DNA of 64,000 nucleotides from JANQSS01 sp965249735 (GTDB lineage Bacteria > Bacteroidota > Bacteroidia > Chitinophagales > Saprospiraceae), in contig CBDFMS010000026.1 of assembly GCA_965249735.1 (NCBI GenBank), positions 682,001 to 746,000 of the forward strand, in the 5' to 3' direction. Positions 1-8,692 of the stretch are shown piece after piece. A program made the translations under genes and the position numbers. The notes under the pieces are model-generated. The model saw nothing but the letters and a program-made list of their open reading frames with translations. It did no database searches and was not told the origin of the DNA. Position 1 is the stretch's first letter. The number at the start of each line of letters is the position of its first letter.

Positions 1-2
1 GG

Positions 3-161
3 CCCCTCGAACATCCCTCTGTCGTCTGGCGCATGATAAAGAAATACCACGTTGGGCTGGTTGTAAAAGATGACGATAGTGAAAAAGTCACCGAATTATT
101 GAATCGGTTTACTGATAAAATATTTGCAGATTATCATGCGTCCGTACCACTGCGGGAATAA
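3..161 (+). CDS. C-terminal fragment of an unidentified protein
   Basis: An open frame enters from the left window edge and ends at a TAA at 159-161, giving about 52 residues that start PLEHPSVVWR and end HASVPLRE. The text (GLVVKDDDSEKVTELLNRF) is charged and helix-like and resembles the final helices of a glycosyltransferase or similar enzyme, but too little is present to name it. It converges on the leftward gene that ends at 219. The frame assignment rests on protein-like composition alone. Confidence 0.5.
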   Translation, partial: PLEHPSVVWRMIKKYHVGLVVKDDDSEKVTELLNRFTDKIFADYHASVPLRE

Positions 162-218
162 AAGGTGGGTTTAATTATTATTATCCGCTTTACGGCTTAG
201 ATTAACAACCGACAATTT

Positions 219-1409
219 CTATTGCTGAAAGAAAGCCACTGAGCCGCCAACCCATGTTTTATCACGATTAAATTTCACACCGATCATGGCGCCACGACTC
301 AATCGCGCCAGATTATTGACGATGCGTGGTCTGTCCTCTCCGGGTTCCCATATCAGCAGCATGCGAATTTCGCATTTTACTTTTCCTTCCGGTGATTGAA
401 CAACCGGAGAATAAGTAACTTTTTCTTGTAAAATAAAATTGCTCCGATCCTCAATGGCATCGAAATGCTCAGGACTTAAATCAAATATTACACCTGAGCC
501 TGCAAAAGAATACAATGGTTTAAGAACGAAATTTTCTAAATCATCCGGTACGCTGTCCAGTTGATCAAGAAAATATGTTCGCGGTACATATTTATTTTGA
601 AATAAGGGTAAAGAATATTTACTAATTCGAAAAAACCAATGTGGATGGCCTGCCCATTCGACATTCATCTCTTTACTGAAACGAAACTCCCGCTCTAAAT
701 CTTTGCGGCCAACAAGCTCATCAAAAATAACCCGGTTATAAATACGGTGTATCGGAATTTTTCGATTTGAATCATCCTTGTAGTATACGTCCTTCCCTTC
801 AACCTTAAGATCAGACACACACAAAGTTTTTACTCCAAGATCCCGGGATGTACAAAGAAAATCAATACGCGTTGGCTGCTTATGCGGTTCAGTTTCCAAC
901 AAGACAACATGCTCCGGCTTTTGGTCGGCAACTATGACGCGTTTCAGCAGTGCCTTATATTCCGGTGTGGTAAGTCCTTTGGCCAGGTGGGAATAATTAT
1001 CAGGAATATCAAAATGCTCACGATATTTACGGGCAACTAAATCCTGATAAAAATACAATGTTGGAAATCCCTGGGCCTCAATTAATTTCGGTTCGAGATT
1101 GCCATTCTCTTCACATATGCCAAAGTCGTATTGTAAAAATATACTGTGATCCGTTTCGTTTGGTACGCGAAACTCCGGCTCAATTGCCCCTTCCGTCAGT
1201 TGTTTAAAATTCGGTTTCCTGATCGTCTCTGTAATTAGATCGCAGGCATTAAATATTTTCTCTTTTAACTCAAGATCAATAAAGACCGGTGTTTCTGCAA
1301 TTCTAAATTGCGGCACATGATTAAATTCCGCAGCAATATCTGCTAAAAATTCATTATATTTTTTATCAGAAAAGCTCTTATTATATGTGGACCGTGCTAC
1401 GTGTTCCAT
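219..1409 (-). CDS. ATP-grasp protein, glutathionylspermidine-synthase-like
   Basis: A 396-residue protein with no signal peptide, so probably cytoplasmic. Residues 294-309 (FVLKPLYSFAGSGVIF) look like the nucleotide-binding K-P-x-x-G-x-G loop of ATP-grasp enzymes. ILQEKV (about 327) and EIRMLLIW (about 347) follow as further ATP-grasp strands. Upstream, YDFGICEENG and PKLIEAQGFPT (about 94-117) recall the substrate-side motif of glutathionylspermidine-synthase-type, permuted ATP-grasp ligases. Such enzymes join a carboxylate to an amine using ATP; the substrate here is unknown. It is the last gene of a three-gene leftward cassette, and its ATG overlaps the upstream stop by one base (TAATG), so translational coupling is likely. 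The family call is inferred from motifs. Confidence 0.65.
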   Translation of the reverse strand: MEHVARSTYNKSFSDKKYNEFLADIAAEFNHVPQFRIAETPVFIDLELKEKIFNACDLITETIRKPNFKQLTEGAIEPEFRVPNETDHSIFLQYDFGICEENGNLEPKLIEAQGFPTLYFYQDLVARKYREHFDIPDNYSHLAKGLTTPEYKALLKRVIVADQKPEHVVLLETEPHKQPTRIDFLCTSRDLGVKTLCVSDLKVEGKDVYYKDDSNRKIPIHRIYNRVIFDELVGRKDLEREFRFSKEMNVEWAGHPHWFFRISKYSLPLFQNKYVPRTYFLDQLDSVPDDLENFVLKPLYSFAGSGVIFDLSPEHFDAIEDRSNFILQEKVTYSPVVQSPEGKVKCEIRMLLIWEPGEDRPRIVNNLARLSRGAMIGVKFNRDKTWVGGSVAFFQQ

Positions 1410-2224
1410 TAGTTTGTAAGCTTTAACGAAGCAATCTGTTCCAGCTTTTCAATACTTTGTCGAAGAAATGTAGGTAAAATCGTGTCGTGTGTCACCTGAA
1501 GTTTGGTGGGATCTTTGGCAATTTCAATCATATTGTGAAATTTAGCCATCCCCTTATGTTCCAGGATCTCTTTTTGTTCCTCAGGCTGTTCAAAGTGAAG
1601 TAACATTCCTTTTGGCTCGGCTTCCGGATGAAATTGAGTACCGATCCATTCCGGTGAAAATCGCACCGCCATGATTGCGCGTTCGAGCGGTACATGATCC
1701 CTCACTTTTTCACGTGCCAATATTTTACATCCAAGTCGCGCGATGCGCTTCATGTCAGGTCTGATCACCTGCCATTTTCTAAAATCTGCTGCATAAAACG
1801 GATCGGGCAAACCGTGAAATATTTCTTCGAATTCACCTTCATCGGTGATGTGCATCGGATAAATTCCCAAAGATGGACGTCGTCGTAAAATGAGGGATCC
1901 AAGGCTTAAAAACTGAAAAGCCATTTGAAATGAATGGCAAATAAAAAATGCATATTTTTTATTTGCTGAGCGTTGGTTATGTTTCCATAGTTTACCCAGG
2001 AAATAATAATATGCCCGATCCCACATGCCGTCGCCCTCCAACGGGCTACCCGGACCGCCACTATGTATATAGATGTCATAATCCAGGCTCGGAATTTCGC
2101 ATTTACCTCGCACATTGTACACGGTCACCTCGAGCTCTTCAAATCGGTTTATTATTTTTAAAATATGTTTGATCCCCAGATTACGGGTATCATTATACAT
2201 ATCCAATACAGCTACTTTCATCAT
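1409..2224 (-). CDS. Class I glutamine amidotransferase (GMP-synthase-like)
   Basis: A 271-residue protein with the class I glutamine amidotransferase triad: Cys96 in FICHSFQMA, His199 and Glu201 in TQFHPEAE. The oxyanion-strand motif HSGGPGSP (about 54-61) is also present. These domains release ammonia from glutamine for a partner synthetase, or act as gamma-glutamyl hydrolases. There is no fused synthetase domain, so the partner is probably one of the flanking ATP-grasp proteins. The gene lies 39 bp after the upstream ATP-grasp gene and overlaps the next one by one base. Two adjacent ATG codons (2224 and 2221) could start translation. The enzyme class is well supported; the pathway is not known. 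Confidence 0.85.
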   Translation of the reverse strand: MMKVAVLDMYNDTRNLGIKHILKIINRFEELEVTVYNVRGKCEIPSLDYDIYIHSGGPGSPLEGDGMWDRAYYYFLGKLWKHNQRSANKKYAFFICHSFQMAFQFLSLGSLILRRRPSLGIYPMHITDEGEFEEIFHGLPDPFYAADFRKWQVIRPDMKRIARLGCKILAREKVRDHVPLERAIMAVRFSPEWIGTQFHPEAEPKGMLLHFEQPEEQKEILEHKGMAKFHNMIEIAKDPTKLQVTHDTILPTFLRQSIEKLEQIASLKLTN

Positions 2225-2263
2225 GTTCTTTCTTCTTCGATCGGAAATAATAATCGTGTACGC

Positions 2264-3226
2264 TTAGGATTGTTTTCCCCGAACGGCACTTTTTATAAAC
2301 TTACCCCAGCTTAAGTTTGATTTATCATGATCTTGTTCAAGTGCATATTCAATTGCCATTTCAGCTGAATTTTCAACCATCCATTCAAAGTTTTCTTCTC
2401 CCACAGATGTGAGTTCAGCATCAGGGGCCGGATTACAGAAGTCAATGGCATACGGAATCCCGTCACGCACGGCAAATTCCACTGTATTCATATCATACCC
2501 TAAATAGTGGTTTAGTTTTAGTACATATTTGTGAATAGTCTTTAGTAATTTTGGATCGTCATCGGCCATTTCGTCTATATAGCGTAAGTGGTGCGGATTT
2601 CGGGGCTCATATGGCATCAATTTTACCCGATCGCCACCCAAATAATAGCAGCGCCAATAGCTATCAAATTGAATTTCCTCTTGCAACATCATCACGAGTT
2701 GCCCGGTTTCATTATAGGCTTTAAATAAATCGTGAAGATTTTCGACTTTGTAAACACTTTTCCAACCTCCGCCAGAATATGGTTTAAAATACATTGGAAA
2801 GCCTCCCAGGTATTCCGTGATTTTGTCCCAATTCATGGGGAATTTCAAATTTCGAAATGATTCGGCTGTAGTATCATCCGGCATTTCGTTACTCGGTAGC
2901 AGAACAGTTTTAGGGACTGGCACACCAATTTGCTCTGCCAGACAATTATTAAAAAACTTTTCATCGGCGCTCCACCAAAATGGATTGTTAATTACTTTGG
3001 TCCCTGTTAGCGCTGCATTTTTTAAATAGGCCCGATAGAATTCAACATCTTGTGAAATTCGATCGATAATAACGGCGTAGTCGACAGCCTTTCCTTGTAT
3101 GACTTCATCCACATGGACAAATTCGGCTGATATACCCTTTACATTTTTCGCATTTACCCGATCGATAAAGGCCTGTGGAAATGTGTTTTCCATACCGAAG
3201 AGGATGCCAATTTTCTTTTTACTCAT
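2264..3226 (-). CDS. ATP-grasp ligase (D-Ala-D-Ala-ligase/RimK-like fold)
   Basis: A 320-residue cytoplasmic protein and first gene of the cassette. An N-terminal Rossmann-like part (KKIGILFGMEN) is followed by a glycine-rich ATP-grasp loop KPYSGGGWKSV (148-158). A C-terminal metal-binding segment, MNTVEFAVRDG then YAIDFCNPAPD (246-269), supplies the acidic and Asn residues (Glu250, Asp262, Asn265) that hold Mg-ATP in this superfamily. The predicted reaction is ATP-dependent carboxylate-amine or carboxylate-thiol ligation. The substrate cannot be read from sequence. A promoter-like pair sits about 100 bp upstream. Confidence 0.75.
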   Translation of the reverse strand: MSKKKIGILFGMENTFPQAFIDRVNAKNVKGISAEFVHVDEVIQGKAVDYAVIIDRISQDVEFYRAYLKNAALTGTKVINNPFWWSADEKFFNNCLAEQIGVPVPKTVLLPSNEMPDDTTAESFRNLKFPMNWDKITEYLGGFPMYFKPYSGGGWKSVYKVENLHDLFKAYNETGQLVMMLQEEIQFDSYWRCYYLGGDRVKLMPYEPRNPHHLRYIDEMADDDPKLLKTIHKYVLKLNHYLGYDMNTVEFAVRDGIPYAIDFCNPAPDAELTSVGEENFEWMVENSAEMAIEYALEQDHDKSNLSWGKFIKSAVRGKQS

Positions 3227-3270
3227 GATTTTTTGGTTTTCGCTTTAGTTCAGACTTGTATAATCACTTC

Positions 3271-3311
3271 AGACGGGTATCAACTTTTAATACCAGCCGA
3301 ATAGTCCGTCT
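3271..3311 (-). other. Possible leader hairpin of the ATP-grasp cassette
   Basis: AGACGG at 3271-3276 pairs with CCGTCT at 3306-3311, and GGTAT (3276-3280) can pair with ATACC (3290-3294) inside. It lies between the predicted promoter and the ATG. The loop is large and there is no T-run, so this is a weak candidate for a leader structure. Confidence 0.25.
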
Positions 3312-3325
3312 AAAAAATGAAGGCG

Positions 3326-3353
3326 CAAAGATAAGGAAATCATATGCGTTCAA
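3326..3353 (-). promoter_or_regulatory. Bacteroidota-type promoter for the ATP-grasp cassette
   Basis: On the minus strand a TTG (3353-3351) is followed after 17 bp by TATCTTTG (3333-3326), matching the -33 TTTG / -7 TAnnTTTG pattern known for the Bacteroidota housekeeping sigma factor. The predicted leader before the ATG at 3226 is about 95 nt. Confidence 0.5.
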
Positions 3354-3796
3354 GAAGCAACTACCATAGCAGTAAAGCCTTAAGAAGTCATGAATCAATT
3401 ACCATGAGACCATATTAACACATCTAACAGTAGAATGACCCAGGCTCGCCTTTGCAATCACATTGGATCGGAGCGGATTGATGTTAAAAAGTAACAAAGT
3501 ACTTTGCACTTTATGGGTACTTTGCCGGATGAAAATATCATCACATACTGGAAATCAGCCGCTGGAACCACAAAAATTCAGCTTGAATACTATTTGAAGA
3601 TAAAATGAACCCGATCACCTATCTGAATCCAAGAAATACGACGTTCGCCTTTCAGACAACGTGTTAGATTAACAGTGCTCATAGACCATCGGCAATCTTA
3701 TGCAAAGCCGGGAAGTATAAAAATTCACGTCTCTGCACATATCATTCACTAGCTATCTTCGTTATTATAGAGCCGCTGTGAAAATCAATCAAATTC
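3354..3796. other. Intergenic region, divergent
   Basis: This region separates the leftward ATP-grasp cassette from the rightward propeller protein. I see no convincing gene. A short direct repeat GTACTTTGC occurs at about 3500 and 3514 and resembles degenerate -7 elements. Just before the next gene, TATCTTCG (about 3757) is a near match to TAnnTTTG and may be its promoter. Confidence 0.3.
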
Positions 3797-6700
3797 ATGA
3801 TTCACGCCCGTTATAGCTTAATTGCAATCGCGTTCCTTTTTTTCTCCTATACGTCAATTACTGACATATGGGTAAGTCCTGATGACGGGCCTCAATTTCC
3901 GGACTTGTTTTTCGTTCAGAATGCCGGTCAATGGGATGATCCATCACTATTTCATGCCCACCTCGGAGCTTCATCGCTCTTTGTGGAAAAACACGCGTTA
4001 ACATATTCTCTCATTGATCCGAATACAATGCCTGAACATGGTCATGAGGCAGAGGCACATGATGTGGTTATCAAAGGCCATGCTATTCGAGTTGATTTCA
4101 TTGGAGCGGCAAACGATACTGAGCTATATGGAAGCGATAAAAAAGAAGCATTTCACAATTATTATCTAGGAGCAGACAGCAGCAAATGGAAGTCTCATGT
4201 GCCACTTTATGGAAATATCCATTACACTCAATTATACAATGAAATCGATTTGAATTTATATCAAACAGATGGCCTGTTTAAATATGATTTTATCGTCGGC
4301 CCCAAGGCCAATGCCTCAGCCATCCAAATGTCCTATAGTGGATTGGATGATATTTATTTATATAACGGGCACTTATATCTCATCAATTCAGTAAATGATA
4401 TTATAGAAAAGAGACCCTATTCCTATCAGGTGATTAATGGTAAAAAAACTGATGTAAAAAGTCGGTTTGTTTTAAAAGATAATATTATATCATTTGAGTT
4501 TCCTGATGGTTACAATGACAACTACCCATTAATTATTGATCCCATATTAGTCTTTTCCACCTTCACAGGTTCGGCGGCTGATAATTTTGGTGTTACTGCA
4601 GCATTTGATCAATCCGGAAACGGATATGCCGCTGGGATGGTTTTTGATAATGGATACCCCACGACTTTCGGTGCATTTCAAATCATCATGGGAGAAGGAT
4701 TTGGTATCGGGAATGAGCGCGTGGACGTGGGTATATCTAAATTTAATCAAGATGGTACGGCACTTGTGTATTCTACCTACCTGGGTGGAAACCAGGCTGA
4801 CTTTCCTCATAGCCTTGTAGTGAATAGTCGTGACGAATTGGTGGTCCTGGGAACAACCAGTTCATTAAATTTTCCTATTCACAGCACGGCATTCGATCCA
4901 TCATTTAATGGGGGAACAGCTTTTAATTGGGGCGCCGCTCCTTATATTAATGGTTCCGATATTTTCATTGCTGTATTTAATTCGAATGGGCAACAACTGC
5001 GCGGATCAACATTTTTAGGTGGATCAGGAAACGATGGATTTAATTTGGTTAATAATCTTCTAGGAAATTATGGCGATCAATTTCGTGGGGAGGTCATAAC
5101 CGATGGCTCAGACAATATTTACGTCGCATCGATGTCTTCTTCTTCAAATTTTCCAACAACCACCGGTGCCTATGCAGAAAATAGAAGCGGACTATTTGAT
5201 GTCGTGGTTGCGAAATTAAATTCGAACGTAAGTCAGCTCACCTGGGCTACCTTTTACGGTGGATCTAATAATGATGTTTCATACTCGATGAAGTTGGATG
5301 AAAATCGAAATGTATATTTTGCCGGTGGAACAGAGAGCACCAATTTACCAACTTCAACGACCGCTATTGAACCCAATTTTAAAGGAGGTACGGCCGATGG
5401 ATTTTTGGGCAAACTAAGTGCAAACGGCAGTCAGTTACTTGCCGCTACCTACCTGGGAACGACTAATTCAGACCAAGCCTACTTTGTTGAATTAGATCCG
5501 GCAGGAGACGTGTTTGTTCTAGGCGATTCCCGTGAAGGTGATTATCCGGTTACTCCCGGGCGATTTGCAAATCCGGGCAGCACACAATTTGTACACAAAT
5601 TAAAACCGGATCTGGATTCGACTTTCTTTTCAACAGTGTTTGGAAATGGTTCACCACAACGATCGCTATCACTCGATGCCTTTATGATCGATGATTGCGA
5701 CCGTATCTATATTTCCGGGTGGGGAGGTATTGTGAACACAAGTGGAGATGTGTTTAACATGCCCATAAGCAGTGATGCATTTCAATCGACAACAGACGGT
5801 AGTGATTTTTACTTCATCGTCTTAAGTGCCGATGCGAATGGATTGGAGTATGCAACCTATTTTGGTGGAACTGTTGCACCGGAACATGTAGATGGAGGTA
5901 CGAGTCGATTTGATCGAAGAGGCATTATTTACCAGGCCGTCTGTGCAGGATGCATGGGAACGAGTGCTTTTCCTACTTCATCCAATGCGTATTCACGTGT
6001 CAATGGTTCAACAAATTGCAACTTAGCCCTGATTAAGTTCGATTTTCAACTTTCTGATTTACGCGTCGCGGCGAGCGCCAATCCTTTTGCCACCGGATGT
6101 GCTCCGCTGAACGTTAGATTTGATAATCTCACAGTTGGTCCAGTCGATCGGTTTGAATGGCACTTTGGTGATGGCGAAATGAGCACAGAAATTGAACCCA
6201 TACACATCTATGACACTGGGACGCACCAAGTCATGCTTATTGGAATATCTGATCAAACATGTATCGATCCGGATACGGCCTTCCTGACGATCGAAGTGCT
6301 TTCCGAACGAGGTACCACCTCCGCCAACTTCATCAAATGCGCAGAAGAATCTATAGAGTTGGCTGCCAATTTGTTGGGGGATGATATTATTTACGAATGG
6401 AACAATGGTACCAATGAATCTTCAATCACGGTCACCCAGGCAGGAACATATTGGGTCAAGGCATTTTTTGCCGGGTCGTGCTTTGAACTTGATAGTTTTA
6501 TCGTAGAGAATTTTCCGACGCCCAGTTCTTCACAACCCATTAGCGGGTGTGAAGTCGAGAATTATAATTTACAACCCCCATTTGCCAGTCCTACGGCAAC
6601 TTATAGTTGGCAAGACGGTAGCACCGGTGAAAGCTTTCGAGTCACGCAGGCTGGGATTTATTGGGTACGCACTTCTGAACCCGGTGTGTGTGATCGTTTG

Positions 6701-7459
6701 GATTCATTTATTATCGATGAATATCCATTAAAAGATCCAATCATTCATCAATTCGATTTATGTCCGGGAAAACGAGCATTTATTTCACCCACTGATCAGG
6801 GCTCTGGACTAACCCACCAATGGCAGGATGGATCGTCCAATGATTCGTTGGTCATTTTTGAAGAAGGAATTTATTGGGTTATTACATCATATCCAGATGA
6901 ATGCCCCCAATTAGATTCGTTTATTGTCATGCCTGATGAATTCAACGAAATCACCCTGGACAGCTTCAGAATTTGTGAAGATTCAGATTTTGAATTGTCT
7001 AGTAAACACCAGGATTTGGGGGGTACATATCTTTGGAGCACCGGTGAAACATCACCTTCAATTGTTGTTAATCGAACAGGATTATATGAAGTGACGACTG
7101 AATTTAAATATAATTGCCCATTCACCAATCAATATTTCGTTCGTGCATTTCCGGTCATCGATCAAAATGATATTTATTTTCCGAATGCATTTTCACCTAA
7201 TGACGATGCGATCAATGACATTTTCAAACCCTTCTTCAGTGACTTAGTTGAGGTCCTGGATTATGAATTTAAGATTTATGATCGTTGGGGTAAAAAGGTA
7301 TTCGAAAGTCGTATCCCCAAACTAGGTTGGGACGGATTTGAATCAGAACAACCTGATGCCACAGGCGTCTATGTATGGTATAGCCGCGTCAATGTTATCT
7401 CTTGCACTGGAGAGCCATTGAATCTACTGATGAAAGGAGATGTAACCCTGATTAAATAA
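3797..7459 (+). CDS. Secreted beta-propeller/PKD protein with gliding-type (CHU_C) C-terminus
   Basis: A 1220-residue secreted protein. The N-terminus has a hydrophobic signal (YSLIAIAFLFFSY) and then the FVQNAGQW segment that usually begins SBBP-repeat proteins of Bacteroidota. Residues about 250-750 hold SBBP-type propeller repeats, recognised by recurring STYLGG / ATYFGG and 'D..GN.Y' phrases. A PKD domain follows (FEWHFGDGEMSTEIEP, about 780-860). Then come three or four similar Ig-like modules of about 75 residues with 'GTYWV' strands and a paired Cys. Residues 1124-1220 (FPNAFSPNDD to DVTLIK) match the CHU_C / gliding-motility-associated C-terminal domain, a T9SS-type signal. The role is probably a surface-exposed or released adhesin-like protein; no catalytic motif is seen. 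Confidence 0.85.
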   Translation: MIHARYSLIAIAFLFFSYTSITDIWVSPDDGPQFPDLFFVQNAGQWDDPSLFHAHLGASSLFVEKHALTYSLIDPNTMPEHGHEAEAHDVVIKGHAIRVDFIGAANDTELYGSDKKEAFHNYYLGADSSKWKSHVPLYGNIHYTQLYNEIDLNLYQTDGLFKYDFIVGPKANASAIQMSYSGLDDIYLYNGHLYLINSVNDIIEKRPYSYQVINGKKTDVKSRFVLKDNIISFEFPDGYNDNYPLIIDPILVFSTFTGSAADNFGVTAAFDQSGNGYAAGMVFDNGYPTTFGAFQIIMGEGFGIGNERVDVGISKFNQDGTALVYSTYLGGNQADFPHSLVVNSRDELVVLGTTSSLNFPIHSTAFDPSFNGGTAFNWGAAPYINGSDIFIAVFNSNGQQLRGSTFLGGSGNDGFNLVNNLLGNYGDQFRGEVITDGSDNIYVASMSSSSNFPTTTGAYAENRSGLFDVVVAKLNSNVSQLTWATFYGGSNNDVSYSMKLDENRNVYFAGGTESTNLPTSTTAIEPNFKGGTADGFLGKLSANGSQLLAATYLGTTNSDQAYFVELDPAGDVFVLGDSREGDYPVTPGRFANPGSTQFVHKLKPDLDSTFFSTVFGNGSPQRSLSLDAFMIDDCDRIYISGWGGIVNTSGDVFNMPISSDAFQSTTDGSDFYFIVLSADANGLEYATYFGGTVAPEHVDGGTSRFDRRGIIYQAVCAGCMGTSAFPTSSNAYSRVNGSTNCNLALIKFDFQLSDLRVAASANPFATGCAPLNVRFDNLTVGPVDRFEWHFGDGEMSTEIEPIHIYDTGTHQVMLIGISDQTCIDPDTAFLTIEVLSERGTTSANFIKCAEESIELAANLLGDDIIYEWNNGTNESSITVTQAGTYWVKAFFAGSCFELDSFIVENFPTPSSSQPISGCEVENYNLQPPFASPTATYSWQDGSTGESFRVTQAGIYWVRTSEPGVCDRLDSFIIDEYPLKDPIIHQFDLCPGKRAFISPTDQGSGLTHQWQDGSSNDSLVIFEEGIYWVITSYPDECPQLDSFIVMPDEFNEITLDSFRICEDSDFELSSKHQDLGGTYLWSTGETSPSIVVNRTGLYEVTTEFKYNCPFTNQYFVRAFPVIDQNDIYFPNAFSPNDDAINDIFKPFFSDLVEVLDYEFKIYDRWGKKVFESRIPKLGWDGFESEQPDATGVYVWYSRVNVISCTGEPLNLLMKGDVTLIK

Positions 7460-7474
7460 GAATTGAATTTATCA

Positions 7475-8647
7475 TCAATAACGTCTTGCCCAAGCGGCTG
7501 AAATAAATTTATTTTTCCCTTTAAAATAATACTCTGCTTTGATACTTATCTTTTTACTAAAACATTCTGTCAGCAGATCAATCAATTTTAATTCAATCAG
7601 ATAATCTTGAGCATTGGACCTAAATGGCACAAAAAAGTAGTTATCAATTCCTTCAAGCCAAATCAAACATTGCTTTACATCTTTTATTCCTTCACCATTT
7701 CTAAAATCCACTTTTTTATCCCGGATCTGCATACGCACTATTTTGAGATAAGCGGTATTGCGCGTAATCGGAAGCGCAGTAATGACAGGTTGCCCCGCCC
7801 ATTGAATATGATGACTTGATCCCTGAATCCTGTATACAAAACAGTTGGGCCTGATATCCGGCAGGTAATTATAGGTAAGTCCTGTCCGGTTTTCATAATA
7901 ATCGTACACCCCAAACGGATCTATAGCATACCATAACGACGGAATATTTTTTCCATTGGCTGTCGTGTAAGATGGCCCCTTGATCGCAACCATAAAATGG
8001 AGATGCGGCACACGTGGTTTAGCGGAAATTCTGGCCATGAACTGCCCTCGTCCAATCGTGTCGCCAACAGCCAGTGAAGACGTCGATAATTCCAAGTGCT
8101 GGTAGATCGTGATGAACTCCCGAATACCTCGTGTATGCTTTATTACAATAGGGGCATTGTCCTGTTTGACAATTCCCTCCACTACCCCATCCGCCACCGC
8201 ACACACTTCAAAATATTCATTGGCACTATTACGGGTAACATCCCATCCACCGTGAAAGGCTGAATCATTATCATTTTTTCTAAACCAACCACCACCCGAA
8301 TCCCCAATTCCGAGAGTCGAATCGTCAAATGGTAAGGATAAATTCATACTATCATCCTGTCCCAGCGGATAATCCAACATATTTTTGAGATTCGGGCCTA
8401 TTGGCAATGCTGATAATCCTGTAGCATCGGTACGTACAAATGGTTGTAAATTAATCGTACCAATGCTCGCATTAATTTTGTACGACTGTGCGGAAACCAA
8501 CGTTTGCGGTGTTTGAGGGAGATCGCCAAGTACCGTAGCCAATAAATTTAAATTTATATGAACCGATATACCAGCAAAGCCCTGCGCCTTTCTCCAAAAT
8601 ATTGGTGATTGCCCATTCGGTGTGATATGCAAAAAATATCGTGACAT
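7475..8647 (-). CDS. M23-family (LytM-type) metallopeptidase domain protein
   Basis: A 390-residue protein with the M23 zinc site: His132 and Asp136 in FHGGWDV, then His215 and His217 in PHLHF, plus His184 in YQHLE. The fold runs from about 125 to 225. Family members cut peptide cross-links in peptidoglycan. The flanking N-terminal 110 and C-terminal 160 residues are not recognised. No signal peptide is visible at the N-terminus, and an in-frame stop 18 bp upstream of the ATG (8666-8668) rules out a longer protein. It follows the EEP-domain gene by 45 bp and is probably the last gene of that operon. Confidence 0.8.
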   Translation of the reverse strand: MSRYFLHITPNGQSPIFWRKAQGFAGISVHINLNLLATVLGDLPQTPQTLVSAQSYKINASIGTINLQPFVRTDATGLSALPIGPNLKNMLDYPLGQDDSMNLSLPFDDSTLGIGDSGGGWFRKNDNDSAFHGGWDVTRNSANEYFEVCAVADGVVEGIVKQDNAPIVIKHTRGIREFITIYQHLELSTSSLAVGDTIGRGQFMARISAKPRVPHLHFMVAIKGPSYTTANGKNIPSLWYAIDPFGVYDYYENRTGLTYNYLPDIRPNCFVYRIQGSSHHIQWAGQPVITALPITRNTAYLKIVRMQIRDKKVDFRNGEGIKDVKQCLIWLEGIDNYFFVPFRSNAQDYLIELKLIDLLTECFSKKISIKAEYYFKGKNKFISAAWARRY

Positions 8648-8692
8648 AATTTTATATTTAGAATTTTAATCTCAAGTTTACAAACCTTCGTG

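Noticed and set aside
3512..3608. 31-codon frame beginning MGTLPDENIITYWKS
   Set aside because: It looks slightly protein-like, but it is very short, lacks a promoter match and has no recognisable fold.
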